Shown here in pieces: positions 18,314 to 26,380 of a stretch of DNA of 64,000 nucleotides. The position numbers and the translations under genes are program-made. The stretch is from an uncultured Aggregatibacter sp. (GTDB lineage Bacteria; Pseudomonadota; Gammaproteobacteria; Enterobacterales; Pasteurellaceae). The stretch covers positions 1 through 64,000 of the forward strand of contig NZ_CABFLM010000082.1 of the NCBI RefSeq assembly GCF_901873365.1, in the 5' to 3' direction. The notes under the pieces were generated by a model, which had not been told where the DNA came from, did not search any database, and saw nothing but the letters and a program-made list of their open reading frames with translations. Position 1 is the first letter of the stretch. Every line of letters starts with the position of its first letter.

Positions 18314-19126
18314 ATGCACTTACTACACGTTGAAAACCTGACAAAAACCTTCAAAAAAGATCTTGACCTGTTTGGCGACGGTTACTTTCATGCCGTGGAA
18401 AATGTGAGCTTTACCTTGGATGCCGGAAAAACATTGGCCATTATCGGGCGTAACGGTTCAGGCAAATCCATGTTGGCTAAAATGATTGTCGGCATTACTG
18501 AACCCACTTCAGGCAAAATCTTATTTCAAAATCAGCCCTTGATTTTTGGTGATTATACTTACCGCGCCAAGCATATTCGTATGGTTTTCCAAGATCCTAA
18601 TACCGCCTTTAATCCGCGGCTTAATGTTGGTCAAATACTCGATGCGCCGTTGCTGTTAACCACATCACTTAATGAGCAGCAACGTACTCAAAAGATTTTT
18701 GATATCTTAACCTTAGTCGGGATGCACCCTGATCACGTGACGATTAAAATCAATACGCTTTCTATTAGTCAGAAGCAGCGTATTGCCCTTGCCCGTGCGT
18801 TAATTCTGGATCCGCAAATTATCATTATTGACGATGCCCTTGGCTCATTGGATGCAACGGTCAAAACACAGCTCACCAACTTAATGTTATCGTTACAAGA
18901 AAAATTCGGACTAACCTATATTTATGTGGGGCAACATTTAGGCATCATCAAGCATATTGCCGATGAAGTGTTAGTAATGGAAGAGGGTAAGATGATTGAA
19001 TATGGCGACACTTATTCTTTATTTACTTCACCGCAAAGTGATGTGACCAAACGCCTGATCGAAAGCCATTTTGGCAAAATTTTAGACGAAACCTCTTGGG
19101 GAGAGACGTTTTTACCGATGATCTAA
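18314..19126 (+). CDS. sapF: SapF, Sap transporter ATPase
   Basis: Second ATP-binding subunit, OppF type. Walker A is GRNGSGKS, Q-loop VFQDP, signature LSISQKQRIAL, Walker B IIIIDDALGSLD and H-loop VGQHLGII. The catalytic Glu that normally follows the Walker B Asp is Asp here (DD instead of DE). 270 residues, close to E. coli SapF. Last gene of the operon; a hairpin made of two uptake signals follows at 19131-19158. Confidence 0.92.
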   Translation: MHLLHVENLTKTFKKDLDLFGDGYFHAVENVSFTLDAGKTLAIIGRNGSGKSMLAKMIVGITEPTSGKILFQNQPLIFGDYTYRAKHIRMVFQDPNTAFNPRLNVGQILDAPLLLTTSLNEQQRTQKIFDILTLVGMHPDHVTIKINTLSISQKQRIALARALILDPQIIIIDDALGSLDATVKTQLTNLMLSLQEKFGLTYIYVGQHLGIIKHIADEVLVMEEGKMIEYGDTYSLFTSPQSDVTKRLIESHFGKILDETSWGETFLPMI

Positions 19127-19130
19127 TCGC

Positions 19131-19158
19131 AAGGTGCGGTAGATTTTCACCGCACTTT
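19131..19158. terminator. Inverted uptake-signal hairpin between sapF and rsmI
   Basis: GTGCGGT (19134-19140) pairs with ACCGCAC (19149-19155) around an 8-base AT-rich loop, followed by TTT. The convergent sapF and rsmI genes both end nearby, so it may stop transcription from both sides. The stem is short. Confidence 0.5.
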
Positions 19159-19222
19159 CACTTGTGCCCAAGTTGCGACATCTTGCGCAAACTTAACCTT
19201 GCCAATACATCGCTTGCACGTA

Positions 19223-20071
19223 TTAACGCAATAATTCCAAGCCAAACTGATAAAGCTGATTTTTCTTGTAGCCATACAATTCCGCCACAATGGCAGCGGC
19301 TTTTTTCAACGGCAATTCTTGGCTAATTAAGGTTAGCGCGTGCATGGCTTGCGAAGAGATCGCTTCTACTTCATCTTCCTTTGGCTCGCCTTCAACAATA
19401 ACCACCATTTCGCCTTTGGTACGATTCGGATCTTGCGCCAACCAAGCGATTAAATCGGCTAATTTGTCGCCATAGATTGTTTCCCATGTTTTGGTAATTT
19501 CACGCGCCAACACCACATAACGCTCGCTGCCAAAGACACTTTGCATATCCGCCAGACTGTCTAAAATGCGATGTGTGGATTCATAAAAAATCAAAGTGCG
19601 GTCTTCTTTTGCCACGTTTTTTAATTTATCCACGCGGGCTTTGCTTTTTGCCGGTAAGAAGCCTTCAAAACAAAAACGATCGGAGGCAATCCCCGAAGCA
19701 CATAACGCCGTAATCGCCGCACAGGCACCCGGCAATGGCACAACCTGAATCCCCGCTTGCCGGCATTGACGCACCACATGAAAACCGGGATCACTGATTA
19801 ATGGTGTACCGGCATCAGAAATTAACGCAATATTCACGCCTTGTAAAAGTTTTTCGACTAACGCACCGGCTTTTTGCTGTTCATTATGATCATGTAAGGC
19901 AAAAAACGGCTTTTTAATACCGTAATGGGCTAATAATAAACCGCTGTGTCGGGTATCTTCTGCTGCAATGAGATCGACTTGTTGAAACGTTTCCAGCGCA
20001 CGTTGTGTAATATCTTGTAAATTGCCGATAGGCGTTGCGACGATATATAAAATTCCGTTTGAATTGCTCAT
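19223..20071 (-). CDS. rsmI: 16S rRNA 2'-O-methyltransferase RsmI
   Basis: Methylates the ribose of C1402 in 16S rRNA using S-adenosylmethionine. The tetrapyrrole-methylase-type fold is clear: LYIVATPIGNLQDITQRA at the start, then AAEDTRHSGLLLAHYGI, ALISDAGTPLISDPG and PLPGACAAITAL, then FYESTHRILDSL. 282 residues, typical. Divergent from lpoA with a 74-base shared promoter region, the usual arrangement in gamma-proteobacteria. Confidence 0.95.
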   Translation of the reverse strand: MSNSNGILYIVATPIGNLQDITQRALETFQQVDLIAAEDTRHSGLLLAHYGIKKPFFALHDHNEQQKAGALVEKLLQGVNIALISDAGTPLISDPGFHVVRQCRQAGIQVVPLPGACAAITALCASGIASDRFCFEGFLPAKSKARVDKLKNVAKEDRTLIFYESTHRILDSLADMQSVFGSERYVVLAREITKTWETIYGDKLADLIAWLAQDPNRTKGEMVVIVEGEPKEDEVEAISSQAMHALTLISQELPLKKAAAIVAELYGYKKNQLYQFGLELLR

Positions 20072-20145
20072 TTAAACTTCTTTTATTTGCTTTTAGTTAG
20101 GGAGATAAGTAAGATCGCTCCAACTGTTTAACCAATGGAGTAATT

Positions 20146-21864
20146 ATGTCTATTCTATTACAACGCATTAATTTAAAAAATCGATTAATGCCTTTTTTGT
20201 TCACGCTAATTTTAGCCGGCTGTAATGCCAATTTTATGGGGAACAGCTTCACCAGTGAACTCAAAAAAGATGCGAATGCAAGTTCTGAATTTTATATGAA
20301 TAAAATTGGGCAAACACAAAAAATCGAAGATCAACAAACCTACAAATTATTAGCCGCGCGTGTACTCGTGACGGAAAACAAAGTGCCTCAAGCCCAAGCG
20401 CTATTAAACGAATTAAGCACACTCAATCCAGATCAATTATTGGATAAATCACTTATTGAAGCGCATATCGCTGCCGTACAAGGCAACAATCAACACGCTG
20501 AAGATTTATTACGCCGTGTGGATTTAACGCAATTAAGCAGTTCCCAGGTTGGCCGTTATTATGCGGTGAAAGCGCGCATAGCGGAAAACAAAAACGCCAT
20601 TATTGATGCGGTGAAAGCACGTATTCAAATGGATCAAGTGCTCACCGATGTACCTCGAAAACAAGAAAATAATGACCGCACTTGGGCGTTATTACGTCAA
20701 GCGAATCGCGGTTTATTAAATAATACGCCGGATGAAGGCAATTTAGCCTTAGCCGGCTGGTTGGCGCTCGCCCGTGCTTATAATGATAATTTAAGTCAGC
20801 CAACCCAATTAAGCCAAGCTTTGCAAAATTGGAAATCGGCTTATCCGAATCACTCTGCGTCTTATTTATTCCCAACGGAATTACAAGGCTTATTCAATTT
20901 CCAACAAACATCACTTTCTCAAGTCGCCTTGCTTTTACCGCTAAGTGGTAATGGTCAAATTCTCGGTAACACCATTAAATCCGGTTTTGATGCCGCCAAA
21001 GGCGACAATACCGCTGTTCAAGTGCAGGTTTATGATACCGTTGCGACCCCTATCAACGATATTATTGCGCAAGCTAAACAAGCCGGTGTTCGTGCGATTA
21101 TCGGACCTTTGCTAAAACAAAACGTAGATAGCGTATTAAATAATCCGTCTGCTATTCAAGGCATGGACGTTCTTGCATTGAACTCTACACCAAATGCCCG
21201 TGCTATTGGTCAAGTTTGCTATTATGGCTTATCTCCTGAAGATGAAGCCGAATCGGCCGCCAATAAAATGTGGAAAGATGGCATTCAAGTGCCAATGGTT
21301 GCGGTGCCACAAAACGATTTAGGACAACGTACTGCGACAGCATTTAACATTCGTTGGCAACAACTTTCCGGTACTGATGCGAATATTAAATATTACAACC
21401 AAACCGGTGATGTCGGTGTCGCGTTACAAGGCCAAAACGTACAAGGCCTTTATGTTGTTGCAAAAAGTGAAGAGTTGGCTGATGTAAAATCGGTGATTGA
21501 TAATAGCGGCAGCAATATCAAATTGTATGCCAGCTCACGCAGCAACTCCTCCAATAACGGACCAGAATACCGCTTGTTAATGAACGGGCTACAATTTAGT
21601 GATATTCCGTTCTTCAAAGACACGGATTCTGCGCAATATCAAAAAATTGCCACCAATACTAACGGCGACTACTCGTTAATGCGTTTATACGCCATGGGAG
21701 CTGACGCTTGGTTGTTAATTAGTCATTTCAATGAACTACGCCAAGTGCCGGGTTATCAAATTGACGGCTTAACCGGTAAATTAAGCGCAGGTCCGAACTG
21801 CAATATCGAACGTGATATGACTTGGTTCCAATATCAAAATGGTGGCATTCAAGTATTAAACTAA
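20146..21864 (+). CDS. lpoA: LpoA, lipoprotein activator of penicillin-binding protein 1A
   Basis: Outer-membrane lipoprotein that stimulates PBP1A. The lipobox is LILAGC with Cys at about residue 26. A TPR-like helical N-terminal domain (to about residue 255) is followed by a periplasmic-binding-protein-like C-terminal domain beginning QVALLLPLSGNGQILGNTIK. 572 residues, close to the H. influenzae protein and shorter than in E. coli. Start of lpoA-yraN-diaA-dolP, all closely spaced on the plus strand. Confidence 0.94.
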   Translation: MSILLQRINLKNRLMPFLFTLILAGCNANFMGNSFTSELKKDANASSEFYMNKIGQTQKIEDQQTYKLLAARVLVTENKVPQAQALLNELSTLNPDQLLDKSLIEAHIAAVQGNNQHAEDLLRRVDLTQLSSSQVGRYYAVKARIAENKNAIIDAVKARIQMDQVLTDVPRKQENNDRTWALLRQANRGLLNNTPDEGNLALAGWLALARAYNDNLSQPTQLSQALQNWKSAYPNHSASYLFPTELQGLFNFQQTSLSQVALLLPLSGNGQILGNTIKSGFDAAKGDNTAVQVQVYDTVATPINDIIAQAKQAGVRAIIGPLLKQNVDSVLNNPSAIQGMDVLALNSTPNARAIGQVCYYGLSPEDEAESAANKMWKDGIQVPMVAVPQNDLGQRTATAFNIRWQQLSGTDANIKYYNQTGDVGVALQGQNVQGLYVVAKSEELADVKSVIDNSGSNIKLYASSRSNSSNNGPEYRLLMNGLQFSDIPFFKDTDSAQYQKIATNTNGDYSLMRLYAMGADAWLLISHFNELRQVPGYQIDGLTGKLSAGPNCNIERDMTWFQYQNGGIQVLN

Positions 21865-21871
21865 GTTAAAA

Positions 21872-22231
21872 GTGTTTTCTCTAAAACGTCAACAAGGGGC
21901 GAGATTTGAACACAAAGCTCGCCTCTTTTTAGAATCTCAAGGCTTAACTTTTCTCGCGGCTAATCAGAATTTCAAATGCGGTGAATTAGATCTCGTCATG
22001 TTAGATCAAGACACTATCGTGTTTGTCGAAGTCCGCCAACGTAAAAACGATCACTTCGGCTCTGCCATAGACAGTGTGGATTGGAAAAAACAACAGCGTT
22101 GGATGGACGCTGCTGCACTTTGGTTGGCACAGCGGAAACAAAGTTTAGAAGATACAGACTGCCGTTTTGACTTAGTCGCCTTCGGCAAATCCGACCAAGA
22201 TATCCAATGGATCCCCAACTTTCTTGATTAA
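21872..22231 (+). CDS. yraN: YraN, UPF0102 nuclease-fold protein
   Basis: UPF0102 family with a restriction-endonuclease-like fold; function not established. The core motif runs from GARFEHKARLFLESQGLTFL to GELDLVMLD and FVEVRQRK, giving the E, D and E-x-K residues of the fold. 119 residues. The start is GTG 21872, seven bases after lpoA; the first residues FSLKRQQG fit the family. No strong ribosome site, so translation may depend on lpoA. Confidence 0.88.
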   Translation: MFSLKRQQGARFEHKARLFLESQGLTFLAANQNFKCGELDLVMLDQDTIVFVEVRQRKNDHFGSAIDSVDWKKQQRWMDAAALWLAQRKQSLEDTDCRFDLVAFGKSDQDIQWIPNFLD

Positions 22232-22236
22232 TCACT

Positions 22237-22821
22237 ATGCTAAATAAACTCAATGATTTATATGAGGAAAATATTAAAACTCATATTTACGCCAAAAGTC
22301 TGTTAAGTACACAAATTGTCGAGGCGGCACAACGCATGATCAGCTGTCTCTTGCAAGGCAATAAAGTGATTGTGTGCGGAGAGGGGCGTTCTTATATTAA
22401 TGCCCAATGCTTAGTGGCGAATTTATTAAATCGTTACGAATTAAAACGCCCGAGCTTTCCTTCTGTTTTATTGAGCTTAGATAGTGCGGTCAGTTCTACC
22501 TTTATTTCTGATCTTGCCTTAGAAAAATTATATCAACACCAATTTAACGCCACTGCGAAAAAAGGCGATATGCTAGTGGCATTCGCACCTTTAGGTAATG
22601 AAAAGAACGTGCTCAATATTATTACGCATGCGGTCAATAAAGACATTACAACTCTTGTTTTAACCGGCAGCAGCCACGATCATATTCAAGGCATTTTGAC
22701 CGAAAACGATTTACACATCGCGGTGCCAAGCGCAAAAGAAAGCCGATTGTTGGAAAATCACTTATTTATTATTAACAGTATTTGTGAACTTATTGATTTT
22801 AAACTCTTTTCTCATTCATAG
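22237..22821 (+). CDS. diaA: DiaA, SIS-domain DnaA initiator-associating protein
   Basis: SIS-domain phosphosugar-binding fold protein that helps DnaA assemble at oriC. Visible: VIVCGEGRSYINAQCLVANL, LSLDSAVSSTFISD, GDMLVAFAPLGNEKNVLN and VPSAKESRLLENHL. 194 residues, matching E. coli DiaA (196). GmhA is related, but the location between yraN and dolP supports DiaA. Five bases after yraN. Confidence 0.9.
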   Translation: MLNKLNDLYEENIKTHIYAKSLLSTQIVEAAQRMISCLLQGNKVIVCGEGRSYINAQCLVANLLNRYELKRPSFPSVLLSLDSAVSSTFISDLALEKLYQHQFNATAKKGDMLVAFAPLGNEKNVLNIITHAVNKDITTLVLTGSSHDHIQGILTENDLHIAVPSAKESRLLENHLFIINSICELIDFKLFSHS

Positions 22822-22884
22822 CTTGACAAAAACCGTCCATTCAAGCCACACTAGCGCATAATTACCACACAGACAAAGGAGACA

Positions 22885-23475
22885 ATGATGCTAACAAGTC
22901 CATTAAAAAAACTGGTTCTTGTGTTAACGACAGCCTGCTTACTACAAGGTTGTGTTGCCGCTGCGATTGGTGGTGCTGCGGTTGCCGGTGCGACAAAAGT
23001 TGCCACCGATCCTCGCACCATGGGAACGCAAATTGACGATGAAACGTTAGAACAACGCGTCTATTCCGCCATCAAAAAAGATCCTCAAATTAAATCGGAA
23101 GCGCGTATTAGTGTCACTGCGTATAGTGGTCGTATCTTATTAACCGGTCAAATACCAAATGAAAGTTTGCGCGACGTTGCCACAGGATTAGCCAAAGGCG
23201 TACAAAACGTCAACGATGTTTATAATGAAGTTCGTGTAGGAGAAAAAGTCAGTTTTACTCAAATGAGCAAAGATGCTTGGATTACCAGCCAAATTAAATC
23301 TAAAATGCTTGTTGATTCCAAAGTGAAAACCAGTGACATCAAAGTGGTAACAGAAAATAATGAAGCCTTCCTCATGGGCAATGTGACCCAAGATCAGGGC
23401 AATGCTGCCGCGGAAATTGCGCGTAATGTTTCGGGTGTAACCAAAGTTGTCAAAGTTTTTAATTACTTAAATTAA
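22885..23475 (+). CDS. dolP: DolP (YraP), BON-domain outer-membrane lipoprotein
   Basis: Lipoprotein of the outer membrane that supports envelope integrity. The lipobox LLQGC (Cys near residue 23) is followed by VAAAIGGAAVAGATKVATDP. Two BON domains follow: the first starting near residue 55 (EQRVYSAIKKDPQIK), the second near 130 (DAWITSQIKSKMLVDSKVK). 196 residues. AAAGGAGA precedes a double ATG (22885 and 22888). Followed by a strong terminator. Confidence 0.93.
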   Translation: MMLTSPLKKLVLVLTTACLLQGCVAAAIGGAAVAGATKVATDPRTMGTQIDDETLEQRVYSAIKKDPQIKSEARISVTAYSGRILLTGQIPNESLRDVATGLAKGVQNVNDVYNEVRVGEKVSFTQMSKDAWITSQIKSKMLVDSKVKTSDIKVVTENNEAFLMGNVTQDQGNAAAEIARNVSGVTKVVKVFNYLN

Positions 23476-23513
23476 CATTCAAGGCGACGCTTATACGCCA
23501 CTGTTCTTATATG

Positions 23514-23542
23514 ACAAAAAGGTGCATAGCGCACCTTTTTAT
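23514..23542 (+). terminator. Rho-independent terminator after dolP
   Basis: AAAAAGGTGC pairs with GCACCTTTTT around a short loop and ends in a T run, a textbook terminator 40 bases after the dolP stop. The A-rich left side lets it work for folK, which converges from the other side. Confidence 0.85.
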
Positions 23543-23571
23543 TTGCCTTTGATTTACGTATTTAAGTGCGG

Positions 23572-24078
23572 TCAATTTTCGAGGTGAATTTCATTTTTGT
23601 GTTTCACAATCACCATATGATGATCCGCAAATTTCTGCGCAAGCATTTGGATTGATTGTCCATTTGGCAACACAAGATGCGGGGCGATCTCAACCAATGG
23701 AATGATCACAAACTCGCGCTGATGCATATCATAATGCGGCACGGTCAGGCGTTCTGACTGAATAATGTGATCAGCGTAAAGCAAAATATCCAAATCTAAT
23801 GTACGCTCTCCCCAACGGCGCAGACGAACACGACCTTGCTCATGCTCAATGCGTTGCAATTCATCTAACAATGCCAGCGGCGCAAGTGAGGTTTCCAAAC
23901 AGGCAACTGCATTCACATAATCCGGCTGATCTTGTGGCCCAAGTGGCTTACTTTGATAAAAAGAACTCACCGCCGTTAATCTTGAATCAGAAAGCTCATT
24001 TAACGCCTGCAATGCGGCTGTCAGTTGCGCCTGAGGATGTTCAAGATTACTCCCTAAGGCAATATACACCTTATTCAT
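23572..24078 (-). CDS. folK: HPPK, folate pyrophosphokinase FolK
   Basis: Transfers pyrophosphate from ATP to 6-hydroxymethyl-dihydropterin in folate synthesis. The signature is intact: ALGSNLEHPQAQL, SSFYQSKPLGPQDQPDYVNA, RRWGERTLDLDILLY (with the Asp metal ligands) and VPHYDMHQREFVIIPL. 168 residues. Start overlaps the end of pcnB by 8 bases, the same pcnB-folK unit as in E. coli. Confidence 0.95.
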   Translation of the reverse strand: MNKVYIALGSNLEHPQAQLTAALQALNELSDSRLTAVSSFYQSKPLGPQDQPDYVNAVACLETSLAPLALLDELQRIEHEQGRVRLRRWGERTLDLDILLYADHIIQSERLTVPHYDMHQREFVIIPLVEIAPHLVLPNGQSIQMLAQKFADHHMVIVKHKNEIHLEN

Positions 24079-25528
24079 GACTCACCTTTTTCGCAGAATG
24101 ATGTCGCTTACGACGATGATATTTCCGTTTTTTAGGCTGACTCGGTAACGCTTTTACCAAATCTTGTCGTTGGCTTTCGTTGCTAAATTGGTATTCATGC
24201 CACCATGCCGCCAATTCCACCGCTTCACCACCCTCAATTTCTGCGCGTATAACCAATAAATCAAAGCCGGCACGAAATTTTGCTTGCTCAATGGCACGTT
24301 GTACAGATTTTGGCGTACGTTTTAAAAACTGTAATTGCAATAACCAAATTTCACGAATAACGGCCGTATGGCGACGCGGTACGGCTAAACTTTTACACAA
24401 TTGCTCAAGTACATCATTTGAGGCTAACGCATAAGCATCGTAATTATTCAGCCCCCCTTCATTTTTTAACACCTCAACCCGTTCGCGTAAGGGATACCAA
24501 AAAAAGGCGGCAAATAAAAATGCCGGATTGATGGGGAGTTTGTCCGCCACGCGCTCATCCGTTGAAGTTAGCGCACGCAAAATCATTTTTTCCGTCATGC
24601 TATCTTCATACTCAGTAAAATAGGGCGTTAATAATGGGAAAAGTGGCTCAAACAAACCGTATTGACGTAATAGCCGATAAGTTTTGACACCGTAGCCACT
24701 TTGCAATAGCTTCAAGCTTTCTTCAAATAAACGTGCCGGTGGAATATTTTTGAGCAAATGGGCAAGGGATTTAATCGGCGCATCACTGGGTTTATCCAAG
24801 AACATATCCAATTTCGCCATAAAGCGAATAGAACGCAACATCCGCACCGGATCTTCCTGATAACGGGTAACCGGATCACCAATTAAACGCAACTTTCCAT
24901 TTTTTAAATCGTCAATACCGTTGAAATAATCTTTCAACGTGTTGTCTTGTGGATTGTAATACAGCGCGTTTACACTAAAATCACGGCGTTCCGCATCTTG
25001 CTCCAAGGTGCCATACACGTTATCACGCAACAGCATGCCTTCTTCGCTTTGCTTGGCAAGCTTCTCATTATGATGTTCTGCATGGCCGGCGCGAAATGTC
25101 GCCACCTCAATAATCTCACGTCCAAACATCACGTGCGCTAAGCGAAAACGTCGCCCCACTAAACGGCATTGACGCTGAAAAATCGCCTGAATCTGTTCCG
25201 GACGGGCATTGGTCGCCACATCAAAATCTTTCGGTTTTTTACCGAGCAATAAGTCACGCAAACAGCCACCGACCACATAGGCTTCATACCCTTGGCGTTG
25301 CAATTTTTCCACCACCGCCAATGCATTACGATTAAACATACGCGGCGTAATGCCATGCACGGATGCCTTAATGCTATGTTTGCAATCTTTTTTAGGAGTG
25401 TTTCTTTTATTGTGGGATGAACCCTGAACCTTGTTTTTTACAGGTTCAGTCACTGTGATAGAGGGTCTTTTAGGTGAGGTTTTAACATCATGTTGAGTAG
25501 CCGAATGTTTTTGGCTTTTCTTACTCAA
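24071..25528 (-). CDS. pcnB: Poly(A) polymerase I
   Basis: Adds 3' poly(A) tails that mark RNAs for decay. The class II nucleotidyltransferase core is VVGGCLRDLLLGKKPKDFDV, with the DFDV metal-binding pair; the next block is RRDFSVNALYYN and then VTRYQEDPVRMLRSIRF. A lysine/arginine-rich C-terminus (KKRKYHRRKRHH) fits RNA binding. 485 residues. The first 55 residues are basic and of low complexity, so a later start is possible. Coupled to folK. Confidence 0.93.
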   Translation of the reverse strand: MSKKSQKHSATQHDVKTSPKRPSITVTEPVKNKVQGSSHNKRNTPKKDCKHSIKASVHGITPRMFNRNALAVVEKLQRQGYEAYVVGGCLRDLLLGKKPKDFDVATNARPEQIQAIFQRQCRLVGRRFRLAHVMFGREIIEVATFRAGHAEHHNEKLAKQSEEGMLLRDNVYGTLEQDAERRDFSVNALYYNPQDNTLKDYFNGIDDLKNGKLRLIGDPVTRYQEDPVRMLRSIRFMAKLDMFLDKPSDAPIKSLAHLLKNIPPARLFEESLKLLQSGYGVKTYRLLRQYGLFEPLFPLLTPYFTEYEDSMTEKMILRALTSTDERVADKLPINPAFLFAAFFWYPLRERVEVLKNEGGLNNYDAYALASNDVLEQLCKSLAVPRRHTAVIREIWLLQLQFLKRTPKSVQRAIEQAKFRAGFDLLVIRAEIEGGEAVELAAWWHEYQFSNESQRQDLVKALPSQPKKRKYHRRKRHHSAKKVSHE

Positions 25529-25584
25529 AAGATTTTTAATATAGGTAAAAATAAGACATCTCCGTTTATCAGAAAAATAACGTG

Positions 25585-25626
25585 AAAGTGCGGTCGAAAA
25601 ATAAGGTGTTTTTTGACCGCACTTTT
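25585..25626 (-). terminator. Uptake-signal hairpin after dksA
   Basis: AAAGTGCGGTC (25585-25595) and GACCGCACTTT (25615-25625) form a perfect 11-base-pair stem with a 19-base loop, and an A-rich flank gives a short T run on the minus strand. It lies 18 bases after the dksA stop. Confidence 0.65.
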
Positions 25627-25643
25627 ATCTGTTTTGAGTCGAA

Positions 25644-26081
25644 TTAACCGACCATTTGTTTTTCGCGAATTTCCGCTAATGTTTTACAGTCGATACACAA
25701 ATCTGCCGTTGGGCGCGCCTCTAAGCGTTTAATCCCGATTTCTACGCCACAAGATTCGCAATAACCAAAATCGTCGTTATCTAATTTTTTTAAGGTACTT
25801 TCGATTTTTTTCATTAATTTACGCTCACGATCGCGAGTACGCAATTCCAAGCTAAATTCCTCTTCTTGCGTTGCTCTATCAGAGGGATCCGGAAAATTAG
25901 ACGCCTCATCTTGCATATGCGCAACAGTTCGAGACGCTTCATCTCTAATTTGATCATGCCAAGCTTGAAGGATTTTTCTGAAATGCAGCACTTGCTGCTC
26001 ATTCATATACTCTTCGCCTTTTTTCTCTTTGTACGGCTCAACACCGGCTAACGCTAATAAGCTCAAAGACGCTTTACTCAT
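25644..26081 (-). CDS. dksA: RNA polymerase-binding transcription factor DksA
   Basis: Enters the RNA polymerase secondary channel and works with ppGpp. The coiled-coil tip residues are present in FPDPSDRATQEEEF (Asp-x-x-Asp), followed by the zinc finger YCESCGVEIGIKRLEARPTADLCIDC. 145 residues, near E. coli's 151. Next to pcnB on the same strand, as in many gamma-proteobacteria, but separated by a terminator. Confidence 0.96.
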   Translation of the reverse strand: MSKASLSLLALAGVEPYKEKKGEEYMNEQQVLHFRKILQAWHDQIRDEASRTVAHMQDEASNFPDPSDRATQEEEFSLELRTRDRERKLMKKIESTLKKLDNDDFGYCESCGVEIGIKRLEARPTADLCIDCKTLAEIREKQMVG

Positions 26082-26278
26082 TTGTATCTCCTAATAAAAA
26101 ACGCATCCATTTAACACGTCTAAAACGCCACTTATCTGTGTTGCTTTTACGGATTATCAAAGTAACACCAAAATTAAAACAGACCCTAGTTTTTGAAAGG
26201 CGTAATAAATAACAGAACTTCCTCAAATGATCAAATGAATTTACGTTTCATTTCATCGTTTTTACCTTAATTTTTCTA

Positions 26279-26302
26279 AATTTGCGATCTTGCACGCATT
26301 AT
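26279..26302 (+). promoter_or_regulatory. CRP-S competence regulatory site upstream of comEC
   Basis: The core TGCGATCTTGCACGCA (26283-26298) fits the Sxy-dependent CRP-S pattern TGCGA-N6-TCGCA with one mismatch in the right half, inside AT-rich flanks. It lies about 80-100 bases before the comEC start. In H. influenzae rec2 belongs to the CRP-S/Sxy competence regulon, so position and sequence agree. Remaining bases of 26082-26380 show no gene. Confidence 0.7.
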
Positions 26303-26380
26303 TGATTCGCCGGTTTATCTCTCCCCTCGGTTTCCTTTCATATTACGCCTTGAGTTAAATAATAAAGTGCAGTTAAAAAC

